The notes under the pieces are model-generated. The model saw only the letters and a list, made by a program, of their open reading frames with translations, did not search any database and was not told the DNA's origin. A stretch of 64,000 nt of DNA from Zantedeschia hybrid cultivar (lineage: Eukaryota; Streptophyta; Magnoliopsida; Alismatales; Araceae). Positions 44,440 to 56,842 of the stretch are shown piece after piece. Position numbers and translations under genes: made by a program. The first letter of the stretch is position 1, and each line of letters begins with the position of its first letter. The stretch covers positions 23,612,729 through 23,676,728 of the forward strand of contig JARZZO010000013.1 of the NCBI GenBank assembly GCA_030544215.1, given 5' to 3'.

Positions 44440-45175
44440 CACACAGCCAGAAGCTTGTGAAGACCACAAAAGGTCAGCACAAACTTCACCACTCTAGGGT
44501 CCTTCCGTTGTCTAATAACCTTTCGGAGTTCGACAGGGATGATCCGCGGTAATCCGCTTCTCGTTAGGGATACTGCTGTCTTCATAGCAGGTTTCTCATC
44601 CATTTTCCTGCCAACAAACTGTGTAAACTCACGTGTTTTAAATATTGGCCAAGGAACAATGGACCAGATCTCCGCAATAGCTGTCTACTCATGGAGAGCG
44701 CGGCGAGGCAATAACCCTTCGTCAGCTTACCAAACACAACTAGTTGAGCTCGCTTTAACAAGCCCAACAGTTGTCGTCTCTGTTCCAACAGAGGCTGCCA
44801 GCCCCTCGTGCGCAAGCGCTCCTTCATTAAAAATAATCGTGATAATATTGTCATGGTTGTTTAGAATGAAGAAGAGCCTACGTGTCGGGAGGCACTCGAC
44901 GTAACTGGGTAGTAGAGGATCCCTTCGGGGGCCATAGCACACCATGGATGCGTGGCGCTTGGTGTGATGAAAGCCAAGTCGGACTTGTCCGGCGGTTCTT
45001 CAGTCCACCAGGGTCCTTAGGGTTGACTTACATATATGGTTTCTCCTCTCGGATAGCCACCATGTAAGTTGCCCACTCTGGTTAACGTCAACCAAAACAC
45101 CCCTTTCGGAGTGCTCAGACTAACGCTAAGGTCTTAAAGAGCCTCACCAATTTACGGGATGAACCTACAACTCCT
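44440..45175 (-). pseudogene. Endogenous mitovirus copy A, 5' region and N-terminal RdRp
   Basis: On the minus strand this gives the untranslated 5' region and N-terminus of the same mitovirus copy as 29690-31315. Shared blocks with copy B (57790-58565) are LVVFGKLTKGYCLA, SGPLFLGQYLKHVSLH and RVVKFVLTFCGLHK. Similarity with copy B continues upstream of the likely start, up to about 45175, so the viral 5' untranslated region was captured too. Small indels shift the frame, for example near 44600. It is cut at 44440 by a family-T LTR. Confidence 0.87.
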
Positions 45176-47149
45176 ATCGTATATATATAATCATAGGTTT
45201 TTTCGCTTTTCTCTAGATTGAATACTAGGAAGTCGAAGATGCTACATAAATGCTCTTGGTCTTATATCTTTATCCACTGCTCTTAGCCTTGTTATCATCC
45301 ACTGTTAGAAAGAAGAATGAGTTAGGGTATATCAACCCAATATCCGCTTGAGGAAGATAGCTGCAATCTGGCATTCGCCTACGAGGTCTTCACATAATAG
45401 GTTGACAAAATTCCTTCTTAGGAAGAAGACTTGGACAAATCCCCGTTCTTAGAGAAGTAGCTAGAAAAGCTAGGCACCTAATGCATGTGAGGGTAAGGGA
45501 AGGCAATGAAAATTGGCTTTGGCACGTATGAGTAGCGGAGCGGAGTGACAGGGCAAAATGAATTGACAGTTGATGCTGCTTGAACTAAAGGACCGAGCAA
45601 TGAAAAAGGCATTTAGGCCGGGTCAAGAGTCTTAGTCTGATCATAAGAGTCACAAGCAGATGTTCTCGAATAGGCAGGCTGTGAGGCAACTATTTCATCC
45701 ATCTTCCCCGATTCCGATCCTGTTGATGCGTGGCGGCTCGGGAACTGACGATCTTGGCCTGGTAACATAATTTATCGACAGTCAAGGTACCCAAAGTTTC
45801 ATGAACAGACCATTCTCAACATTTGCCGGAAAGATCTGCGTAGAAGGAAAAAGACAAGTAGGAAAAAATTCCCGGTATGAAGTCACTAGCCATCCTTCTT
45901 TAAGTTAAAGCCCAAATGCCAGATTTCCGACATTCAAGCATCTAATAGAAATGTACGAAGAGGAAGCTAATGTGCTCTTTTTGGGACAACTTTCAATAGA
46001 AGATAGAGCTTTGCCCTTCTGGCTATCCTAAGATAATAAATTCTCCCCGAAAGATATAGTTCCCCGCCGACTTGTGCCTGCCCCTTTTTCAAGCGCCAGG
46101 AGGAAGGCTTATTTACCACGGCAAGCGCAGGAAGCCCCACTTCTGACCTCTGTCCTATCCTGACTTTCTTTAAAACGAAAATATAGATTCGGAGGTCCTT
46201 TTACTGGAGCTGGGCGGAGGAGGGATCCTAAGATCCCGGAGCTGGGAGCGGAAGTCCTAGACCGAAAAGGATAGGACGGAAGCCTTCCACAACACCTTCG
46301 TCAGCAACTGACACCAGCAACTTACCCCCTGGAATTGCAGGACAACCAAGGTCCAATGCACCAGAGAATGAAGAGCCGAAGTCACCCGCAGGATGAGACA
46401 CACCACTGGAGTCGAATAGAGCTCCAGAGATCTCATCCAACAGACTCACGAGACATAGCCCCTACAGGAGTGAGAGATCACAGGAATGGTTAATAGGGTA
46501 GGGGGTTCGGCCCCAGCCAGGGGAACAGAGGCCGAAGAATGGGAATGTCAGCCCAACAACGCATTCCATGGGAGAACGAGCCCTTCCAGGGATCCAGGAA
46601 GAAACTTCAGGGAATACGAAGGAAAAGCTAACGAAAGCTACCACGAGATTCAAGGACGGGGGAGCTATCACTACAAGGAGACAGAAAGGCGGAAACTCTC
46701 TGTCTTGGGCACTACGTGGTCCTGTGGTCGGGCTTTTCAATCCGATCACACGCTTTTGGTTGTCAACAAGTAGAAGTGCACCTAGTCCCGCTTGACCAAA
46801 CCCAATGTCAGTTTAACAGCTCTATGTCACGGGCCTCGTTCTTTCAGAGCGGAAAGGTGCTCGGTAAAGGCGATCGAGTACTATAGGAAATAAGAAAAGG
46901 AACAAAACGGTCAAACTTTGTTAAGCAAATAGCTGATGACAGAAATCTCTGAATCAATATCTCCTCTTTCAATATTCTAAGACTAGCTAAGTCATACTAT
47001 CAAACTTGATACTCTATATATAGCTATATGGCTCTGAAACCAACTGCCCAGACATTAGTCTTGCTACAAAGAAGTGACTCTGAACAATAGGACTGGACCT
47101 AGTCTAAATGAAGTAGGTTTATACTAGTGTAACCGAGGAGTTGGAAGTC
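45176..47149. other. Mitochondrial-type spacer, nothing recognised
   Basis: A ~200-codon region with overlapping open frames near 46190-46800 (both strands) has no recognisable family. No tRNA, rRNA or mitochondrial exon was recognised. Confidence 0.4.
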
Positions 47150-47478
47150 TTTAGGGATGAGTATGATCTTTGGTTTTCCAATCACCAGTTGTCTGAAAGA
47201 TGATAAGTGACGAATCTCCATATACATCAATCTCCTTGATTCTCAAGTCGAGGGCAACTTAGCCTGTTATACACGCATAATATTCTGCTAGATTTGATGT
47301 GCAAAATCACCTCAACTTGACAGCTGTGGTAATATGGGCTCCTTTTGGCGAGCTTTGAGATAGCATGTAGAAAGGGACTGAAAAAACTCCATTTCCGTTC
47401 TGATTTACTGCACCGTCAAAGAATATTATATTTGCCAATCATGAGGAGTTCCGTCTTCTTCTTCACCTACCGAAAAAG
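47150..47478 (-). pseudogene. Retroelement RNase H fragment (Ty3/gypsy, Tat-like)
   Basis: The minus strand gives FFDGAVNQNGNG, then after shifts NLAEYYACITG, LRIKEIDVYGDSSL and QTTGDWKTKD. This is the order seen in the extra RNase H domain of plant Tat-type Ty3/gypsy polyproteins, with the DG and the E/D positions visible. Stops interrupt it (within LR*FC and ITG*VAL). Only this domain is recognisable, so it is an old fragment. Confidence 0.7.
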
Positions 47479-48539
47479 GAATAGCTTCGCCTGGGAAGCA
47501 AAGCAAACCTTACTAAAAAAATAAAGCTCATCGTCAGGCACGCGATGATCTGCAGGTGGTCTGCTATTGCCTGCCCCTTGCCATACAACATTAGGGCTTC
47601 TAGGTGACATACACAATATCAAACTCTGAGAGTCACATCTGCCACCTTATTGTACGGCCCATGAGGGCTGGCTTTTCAAAGAGAGACTGAAGTGTACCTT
47701 GCAATTAGCATTGTTGTATAGTTCAACATGTAGTGGCATAGGCGTTGCGAGGCCCATGTAAGAGCACAACAGGTCTTTTCTAGAACCGAACTCACCAATT
47801 AAAAAACTGCCTTGTTTTCTTGTATGGGAAACCATTCTTTAATGAGAGAAAGAAAGTAGTTTATGAAAATTCTCAAGCTCATCTCAGATTAAGGAATCAA
47901 ACATAGCCTAGTTGCCTTTGGATAAACAATATATGGCATGCAGGCATAGCTCCTTCCCTGCCTTTTCTTTCTTGTTCAGAGGAAGAGCCATAAGACTTCA
48001 TATGTATCTCTCATAAGAAAAATCGTGGTGGAAATGCGGTTGAAAGCTGAAATGAGACGACAGAACGAGTGACAGAAGTTACTAAAAGTCAAGCCCCTTT
48101 TTAAGGGCAACATGGGAGTGCGAACTCGATTCCCCGTACGACATACACAACTATTAACGCTCTTTCTCAGTCAGGTCCGGAACGCACAGTGTTGTCCAAC
48201 CTTTCCTTCGACTTGGCTAAGTTAACTTCTAACAAAGCCCAAACGTGTCTTTGAACGACCAAACGCTCTAATGCTGCTGACTTGAAATCAGCTTATGGCC
48301 TCCGCTGCATTGTAGTAGCTGTGTGAATTTGATGGTAGCTGTGGGTGGCTTGGCATAGGGCCCAGTTTGAGGGAGAGGTCTGATCTGCTCAGCTTGTCAT
48401 CCAGCAAGTCTCCTACTCTTGGCATCGGAGTCATTCATCCCTAAGGCAATGGAGTCGCCCAGCAAGTTGCAACTTCTTCAAGATGTAGGTTGCAGAACTC
48501 AGCCTAGGGTGACGAGGTACATAATGGTCACTTTTCAGA
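47479..48539. other. Spacer, nothing recognised
   Basis: A 62-codon minus frame at 47647-47835 may extend the retroelement fragment but shows no domain. At 48276-48292 a 5-bp stem with a 7-base loop mimics a Ser(UGA) anticodon arm, without the rest of a tRNA. Confidence 0.4.
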
Positions 48540-51500
48540 AGCCGAATGGGCCACTTGCTGCTTGGTATATCAGGTGACCATATGACGTTGACCTAGAGCT
48601 ATACCAAACGAGGGAGAGAGCTTTGATTCTCAGGGCTAGTGATCGGTAGTTTCAAAATGAACGGTAGGATGAATAGGCAAATTTAGGGCTACCTTGATGT
48701 ATTATGCATGAGGGCTTACTTAAGATGCAAAGAAAGTCGTGATTGGCAACCAAGCAGCACATTATCAATAAAAAACGAAAGTCAAATCAGCTAAATCAGC
48801 ATAGGATGATACAACGGAAATGAGTTCAGAGTCGAACTAGGATTCTATCATTCCTCCCTAGCTGGTGGGAACTATTGGACCATTAGCTTCTTAGTCGGCT
48901 TGTTCAGATGGGTATTCCGAAAAACCAACAGAGTGTAGGTGTTAGCAATCGAAAGTCGGTTAGCACATCAATAAATGCACCACTAATCTAATCTCCACCA
49001 TTGAAAGACCAAGGAATGCCGATCAAGTCAAGAAAAAAGTGAATGAAATCCAGCATCAGATGGAAAGCACAAAATAGCCCCACTAAACAAAGCATTTACC
49101 AAAAGTGTCATCGGTGCTTTAGTAACCAAATCTTTCCTAGCTAGAGTGGGAGGATGAAGTCGAAAAGACTCGGGTTCACTATCCACTTCCGGTGACAAAG
49201 CAAATCAATCAACACTACAGTGACTATTCCCTGCCATAAAAGAACCAAACAAGGCGCTTGCGGCACTTAGAAGGAAGCATTATTATGAAGGTGTAGTATG
49301 TCTTCTCATACAAGAGGAAATTGAAGAGGACGATAGGGGGAAAGAAGACTTCCTTACTTATTGTTATACCGCGTCAGCCAGCATCCACCTCACGAAGAAG
49401 CAGTCCCAGCGGTGATGATTGGATGCTATTCCGCTTGCCCAGGCCTAGCAGATTAGGACCGGGGGGTAGGAATAGAGATTTTTCTTTTCTAAAAAGGCCG
49501 AAAAAGAGGATTTTTTAGACCTTATTCGCTACTCCGAATACATAATCGCATAAGACTCCGAACCCAAGCGGCACAAGTCAACTTGCCTTAGTCAGATTCT
49601 CATTTTCTTTTTTATTAGATTAGAAATCCGAATGGTCAGACTTACCCACAGACTTAGCCTACCGGCAGAAAAATGTGTATCTTAGTACGAAGGACAATAC
49701 GGAACATGGGAAGAAAACAAGCCATCTCAAGCTCAAAAGTAGCCTGTCGTCAGCACTAGGAAGCTATATTGTTCTTTGCCAGCAAGTTCCCCTTCAATCT
49801 CTCAGGTTTGATTCGTAAAGTGAAGTCATTATTTTTTTGGAGTCTCATTTTTTGACTCATGAACGGGAGTGTCATCTCGCACTTTTCTATCTGATCGATC
49901 CATTCAACTTCCAGCTAGTCTGTGGAGAAGTCTTTTCTTTAGGTAATCTTTCAAGGCCCATTTACAAGGCCATGTGACCTGCTGGGCCAAGAGATGGGAC
50001 AACTGGGACAGCAGACTGACCTGAGAGGCACACAGAGTCTTCAAGGAGTACACTGAAAAATTCAGTCATTCTTAAATAGCCGAAAACATAAGCAGACTGA
50101 TAAGCTCTTCAAGGGGGCCAGTTTGATTGGCAGGTATGTATGGCTTGGATACGATACTTAAAAAAAAAAAACACAACTCACTTTCTCGAGCTATATGATT
50201 GTCTGAATATGAAGTAGCTCTATTACTTGTTGGCCCAGACACCCGCATCATTGCAAGAGTTTGAGCTTTATCAAACTGATGTGTCTTTCTGCAGCCGGAT
50301 GTTAAGCTTGCTAGCTCCTTGCCAGCCCTTTCTAAAGTTTCCCAAGCTCCGTAGTGAATGGCTCTTTCGAAAGGCAGTGGTAAAGGCCTTTCTTCAATCT
50401 TTAGACACATAGACCGCGCATTGGTCCCCCTTATCACCCCTGGGCGGCACCACGATTCCTGTAATACTCAATGAGATGATGTACCTCATTGAGGAGGCTC
50501 AGCGTGTACTGGCAAGTTCTCAATCTGTTTTGTAAGTCCACAAGACCGTTTCTTGTGTTTATAGAAGCAGTTGTCCTTGGAATCCACTTCATATTCAGAT
50601 CACGATCTATAGACGTTCAACTGATCCCTCTGAACTCATGCGCTTGAATATGACGCTGTAGTCTATACCCATAGGTACGAGAGCAACCACTCCCAATGCT
50701 AGACCGACAGATCGGCAGACCATTCAGAGACTAGCCATGCAGCAGTTCATAATTTGTGGGGATAGGTTGTATAATAAGGTCAACCAACAACATTCTGTTG
50801 AAATGTCTAGATGAAAGGGAGGCCAAAGAGATGAGAATCCAGATGCATGAAGGAGTCTGCGGTCCACACATGAATGGGCACAGGGTTGCCAAGAAAAGAC
50901 TTCGCCTAGGATATGTTTACGATGGAGAGGTATGAAATGACTCGACCAGCGAGAGAGGGTCCGAAGGAGCAAGAAAAGAAGCTACAGTTCAAAGATGTCT
51001 TGTAATCCCGTAGTTACGAGACTTGCTCCCCACTTGCTGGCTCTGTAAATTGGCATTGCTATTGGCCTCTTTTGCTATTTCTTTTGTTGGAACTCTGTAA
51101 ACCCCTTTCGAATTGAATGATTCAGTGTGATTTTCACACTCACTATCTCTTGATCCAACCAAAGCCCTTCACTCCACTCTAAATAGCGTCTTTTAGAAAG
51201 CATATCATGAGTTGAAGGACTCGTTACAACTTGTGCTTCTGTCAAGGGGAAGGGATCGGCTCATTCACCAGAAATCATCCTAAGAAAGACCTATTTGGAA
51301 ACAAAGAGGGTTTCGTAGCTGATCCGCCGAAAATAACAGACAAAGGGGTGCACTCTTGGCTAATCGATCTTTCTAGCAAACCTATATTCTAGGGTGGCCG
51401 ATTCTCTAGTGCTATCTTCTGTTTTCTGAGTCTTCAATCTTCTTTGAATGCCTCTGCCTGACTCGAGCCAACTAGGATTAGGATCATAGGGTTAAGATAG

Positions 51501-51676
51501 GGCTAGGCTTTCTCTCATAGGTGTGATTTTATTAAATATAGGGGGCCTTTTGCCCTTTCATCGCTTTGGTTTGGAGCCGGGTAACCCACGGGGCGGTAAG
51601 CACTTTGCCTGGTTTTCACTCCTAAGTCATCTACGCACAGTATTCCATTGATTCTTATAGCCTATGCTTTAACCGT
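48540..51676. repeat. Right arm of the 3.1-kb inverted repeat
   Basis: Reverse complement of 1-3111 with scattered substitutions and small indels. The similarity runs from about 48540 to 51676, the latter pairing with the first base of the window. The longest frame (50072-50437, 121 codons, minus) is broken in the left arm, so it is probably not a conserved gene. Confidence 0.85.
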
Positions 51677-53339
51677 AATCTTTGGCCCTAGCGCAACCAA
51701 TAGAAAATCAACAAGAAACATGTAACAAGACTGACAGATGAATTGGCCATTCAACTGCTTATTCGAGACCGAAGTCTTTGTACACTTTCCTGTGATTGCT
51801 AGCTGATTTCCTCTATTGCCTAAAGTTTTGGAATCAAATCATTCGCCAACCTACAGAACCAAACTAAGTAAGGGGAAGAAACCAAGGTCTTGACAGAGCC
51901 TGTCCGAAAGGTTGTAGAAGATCAACTCATCTCTGGGGCAGAAAGCCACTGCTGACCGACGCCCATGAATTTCTTTTGTTGATAGACCTAGTCCTCGGCT
52001 CGGGGATGACTACTTGACTTTTTTTCCTACCTCCACAGCAAGACTAAGTTCATTTCCCACTTAAGGTCACCGGATTAGCAGAGAAGAGCTAAAGAACTTC
52101 TTTTTCGTCTTGGTTACTTATCCAATTCGGATTCAACAAAGACATTCCCTACTCTTTTTCAGTCTATTTGCACGTGCACTTCTTTGATTTATGGGAAAAC
52201 CATGCGTTAATAGCTTCTTCTGCATCAACTGCCTAATCACCGTCAGAACAAAGCATTTACAGCTTTCGCGGCCTCGGATCGACTACTGATTCACAGGAAG
52301 AATCTTTCCATTTCACTGCCTTGAGCGTACTCCACCTTCTAGGTAGCTAAAGCTACCCTTGTCTATCATATCTATTCCTCTGGCTTGATTCTTTGCTCCT
52401 CCTGGTACTCCTAAACCTTCCCCTTGGAAAAAACCTCCACATGTGGTTGCTCTTACTGGTATCTGGTTCTCGATTGGTTCCGCTGCTACCACTTGAACTG
52501 AATTTCGATGATTTCGCTTCTTTCTGGGATGTGAAAAAGCGCGGCTTTCCTTCTCCCGAGTTGACTCTATTCCATGCCAAGATCGAGAGAGAAAGGACTA
52601 GTCCTGCTTAGAGAGAGAAAGAGGATTGAAGTTCGAGTTGGCATTACGATTTGAATTTCAGATCAATCGAGATTGAGCCAATCCCACGCTTTTGCGAAAA
52701 TCCGAGAGATAGGGGAATAGCACCACCAAAAAGACAGAAAATCCGGGAGTCTCATCAAAGCTAGAGATCCGTATATTCGGAAATGAAAGAATTGTTGCCG
52801 ATGAAGCCAATATGTTATCCTAGCCTGGAGCCTATTTTCGACTTGAATATGCGGCCTTTCCTATTCTTTTCTTCTTTTACCAGCTGGGGTGGAAACATGG
52901 GTTAGAGCTTGAGTCAAAGAATGGTGGAGTGGAGAGACTAATGTTCTCCGCCTCAGCACTCCCAGGCTACGCAATGCAGACCTTATTTGATCCCGCTGTG
53001 ATGCTATCGAAAAATGCAAGAAACTCATTTTATAAGGAGCGCACGACTCAACTGAAGTTAAGCCCGAGACCTCATCTAATTAGGTTTGTCTCCGTTCCTG
53101 TTGATTTGACTTGGGATTGCCTACGAAAGTCGTAGCCCTTTAATTGCTTAGGAGAAGTGGCCTTATTTAGTTGCTAGACATAGGACGATTAAGCTACTGT
53201 AGCCTCCCCCTATATACTGTTCACTCAAAATACTTACAATGAAGCATGTAGCTCTACTTCATATCAATATCTTGAGATCCCGTTATAGGGCCAAGAGAAG
53301 ATTCTAAAGAGCTTCCTTCGATCGTACTTAAAGAATAAG
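51677..53339. other. Spacer, nothing recognised
   Basis: Mitochondrial-type sequence with short frames (52393-52611, 52929-53135) lacking any recognised family. Confidence 0.4.
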
Positions 53340-54108
53340 GCAAAGACCTTATCTTAGGAGCACTACAATAGGCCATCCACAGTTTAAACATAATCCTGTA
53401 GCGAACAAAGACATTTTTGTCATTTGCTTAACGTCTAGGACTAATACAAACTATTGGAGGATCTAAAGAACCTTCAATGGTGTATTCAAGTCCGTCGCTA
53501 CTCCAGCATGCCAGGCGAGATACTCAACGTAGGATCTTACCCATTGCTGAACAAGACTTTCAAAGAGTTCATCGTCCCCATCATAAGTAACAAATAGGCC
53601 ATCAATTTCTTTTTCACAGAAAGATTTTGGCTTTAAGTAGTCAATCATAGGCCAAATCCAACCAAGCTTGCATGAATCTACACAACCCATTTCTGGGAGT
53701 GTAAACCAAAACTTGATTGGAAAAGGTAATAGGCTAGAAGGAGAGTGAACTAATAACCAATGTCTCATCCATTTTCTAGCTTTCCTAGGAAAAGTAGAAT
53801 TTGAATAGACTCGATACCCTCCACCGCATAAGCGTATAGAAGTCTGAAGATCGACTTCCAACAACGCAAAATGAAAAGCAGGAGCGAATCCATTAAAAAT
53901 ATTTAGAACCATAAGAGGTACAGGAGAAAGATCTCTCTGCCCTCGATCGGTAAAAAACTTTTTAGCAAATTCGAGACAACCTCTGCCAGAAATAAGAGAC
54001 TTCTCTTACGAGATCTCTACTTCACAGTCGGTCATGATTTATAGCTACTCTTCTGCCACCTTAGGATGACCTATTACTAAGTCATCACCAAGGATAGCAT
54101 AGTTCAGG
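53340..54108 (-). pseudogene. Endogenous mitovirus copy B, C-terminal RdRp and 3' region
   Basis: A minus-strand frame at 53463-53912 reads the RdRp C-terminus (NGFAPAFHFALLEVDLQ, GGGYRVYSNSTFPRK, FLKPKS-like block). Upstream near 54070-54095 the catalytic GDD motif with following LVIGHPKVAEE is intact, then a stop separates the two parts. It aligns with 29690-30500 of copy A. It ends at the TSD TCAGG (54104-54108) of a family-T solo LTR and resumes at 56838. Confidence 0.87.
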
Positions 54109-56842
54109 TGTAAGGACTGAGGTTTCGGGTTCAGTATTCGGGTCGGACTCGGGCCGGATCCCCTGGTTTCGACCCTGAGGGGCCTTGTGAATCCTGACTG
54201 AATGACGTCTGCACTACTCGACGCCTTTCAAAAGGCGTCAGGTTGTGTGGACGCCATTTAGGTCTGCTTGCTGTTGTGCCACGTGGGCGCCACGTGGGCG
54301 GGTTTCGGGCCGCGAGAGTACGGCCCCTGTCTCGTCGTCTGAACAGCGTCCATGATGGTCGACGAGATTCAGACTGCGACCCCTGTGATGTCAGTGTGCG
54401 GCGCCAGAGCGTTGTCAGTACGGCCTGTCCTGTCGTCTGAACGGCGTCCGTGGTGAGCGACGCGTTTCAGAGCGCTGTCAGTACGGCCCGTCCTGTCAGA
54501 CTGATTGGCGTCTGTCTCGATCGACGCGTTTTAGCCAGATTCAGATTGACCCCACGAGCCTCCCCTTCTTTCCCTCATTCTTCGCCTCCACCCTCTCTCT
54601 CTTCGCCCTCTCCGCCCCTCCGCCCTCCTTTCTCCCTTCCCTTCCTCTTCTTCATCTTCCATCACTCCAATACCTCCTTACCTCTCACCTCTACCTCCAC
54701 CACTTCCTTCGCGGCGTTCCATTCTCCGGACGGCGGCCGACGTCCCGGCGGAGTGGCGGCGTCCTCGAGGGTACCGGCGGCGGTCTGCGGTGCGGCGGGT
54801 CGGCGGCACGGAGCTTGGAGGAGTTCAAGAACCAGTAGGGGGACGAACCTTGCATGGACTGTGGTTATCTTGCTCGTGATTTCCTTGGCGTGGCATGATG
54901 TATTTTGGGTTAGAATGAGCATGTTTAGGGGGTTTTCTTGTGGGAATGACCGTGTTCGGGATCGTGGAATTGTAGCATGCTCATAGTAGTTTCATTTCCC
55001 TTTTCTCTCCCTTCTGTTTTGGGCATTTTGGGGTGTTTGGGGTTAAGGGGAGAAACCCTCGGGTTGAACCATGGAACTAGGTTTCTGGCGCTAAACGGCG
55101 TCGTGCCTGGTCGACGCCTTTTCGAAGGAAGTCGGGCCAGTATGACGCCATTTAGGCAGAAACCCCCCCCTGTTCGAGGTTTCAAGAGTTTGGGGTTCTG
55201 GCGCTAAATGACGTCATGCCTGGACGACGCCATTTCGAATGGCGACGTGCCAGCATGACGCCATTTAGGCAGGAAAATCCCCCGACTGAGGCTTCTGCAA
55301 CTCTGGAATTCTGGTGTGAATGGCGTTTGTAGACTCTGACGCGTTTTAAAGGGCGGCTTCCCATGTCGACGTGGTTTAAGGAATAATCTGGTTTTAATGA
55401 ACCTGTTTTAGGGGCTTGAATGGCGTCGACCTCGGTCGACGCGATTCAAGACAGAACTGCTTAACTCCTGTTATTTAACACATGATTCACGATTGGATGG
55501 TTCGAATGCATGCTTTAAGTCGTACACTGAGACTGAGGACTTCTGCGTGAATGGAATTACATCATGTATGTGTGTGTGTTTATGCAGATGGAATTGGAAC
55601 TACTGTGGTTTACGTCTGTCACCATGGGCCAATGGGGGTGAGCCATGGTGTCTGTGAGGCATTGTGCCGTACCGGTGGGGGAGTGGTACATGTTGTGTTT
55701 TACCTTTGGCTGAGGGAAGCAGAACCACCTTGAGCCCGTCGGGCCGGAGTAGCCGGTGTGCTATCCGAGGGGTTGTTGTTTGGTCTCAGTGGGTCGGGGT
55801 TTCCCTGTTTGTCGTGGCAGCTTCCGGCGTGTTTCTTGCTGTGGAGATGGTTGTGGTACTGTTGGAGTTGTTTTACCCCTGTAGCCACTGGGCCTGATGT
55901 GACCTTTGATCAAGGTTACGAGTGGTACCCTTCGCCCTTTGGCCTGACGCAGCCCGGGAGGTTAGGGTTGTGGGTAGTTCCTGTAGCTTCGGCTTGACGG
56001 GGGTTCGCCGGTCCCCAGGGCCCTCCTGAAGCGCCGAGGCCTGGCGTGGAGGAAATCCGGTCGGTAGGACAGTAGTCTAGACTGCTTGTGTGCACACGTA
56101 GCTGGGCAGTGGTGGTTCACTGGTCCCAGTTAGTCCTAGTTTGACTCACTACCTCACCCTACAATGCCCCGGAACACTGTAGGGGTGGACAGGCATGAGT
56201 AGTGGTGGTAGTGTTGTGAGGCGACGTTTGACTTCGATCGGCAGTGTGGTTCGGTCGCTTTGTGGACTTTGGCTGTGAGACGTGACTTTGTGTTGGGTTC
56301 TTCGGGTTGCTTAGAACTGTTCCTGCTACACTGCTTATGCGTACGTTTCATATCAGGTTTGCGAGTTGTGTTTACTGCTTTGTTTAATTGCCATATATCT
56401 GTGTTATTGCTCTTGTGGGTGTGTGAGTGGGAGGCAGGGGATCGGATGATCCCTACTGAGCCCGTTTCTGGTGTGGCTCACTCCCTACGGTTTCAGGTGT
56501 GGACCTCGTGGCGTGTGGCGGCGTGTGGTGTCTCCTTGGTGTGCGGGCCAGCAGCTGTCTCAGTTCCGGGGTATGCCCCGATGTTGTTGTACTTTTCTTC
56601 TGCCTGTACTTATTAATTTGTTGGACCATGTAATTATTGTTGGACTGTATACGGACATTGTTATCTTCCTTCCTGCGCACCTGTTATCTCTTTGTAGTCC
56701 GTGTGATTGTTATATTTAGCCTTGTTTAGCGCTTACTCCTCCAGATGTGTTGTGTAATCCGGGTGTGAACCCGCAGTTAATGGGCCGACATCCATTTAGT
56801 GATCGGGTCTCCGATCATAGGATGGCGGGTTGTTACATCAGG
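54104..56842 (+). mobile_element. Family-T solo LTR inside mitovirus copy B, with TSD
   Basis: The LTR at 54109-56837 (2729 bp) runs TGTAAGGACTGAGG to GGCGGGTTGTTACA. It is flanked by the exact TSD TCAGG at 54104-54108 and 56838-56842. It is the reverse-oriented near-match of 12650-15379. Removing it rejoins the two parts of the mitovirus polymerase sequence. Hairpin units lie near 54200-54260, 54340-54375, 54440-54535, 55090-55270 and 55315-55450. Confidence 0.95.

Noticed and set aside
46228..46795. Open frames of 73-95 codons on both strands
   Set aside because: No domain or known family was seen and both strands are open, which suggests composition rather than coding.
48276..48292. Possible tRNA-Ser(UGA) anticodon arm
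   Set aside because: A 5-bp stem with a 7-base loop is present but no acceptor stem, D arm or T arm can be paired around it.
52393..52611. Leu-rich 72-codon frame resembling a membrane protein
   Set aside because: No match to any mitochondrial or plastid protein I know, and no supporting start context or conserved motif.
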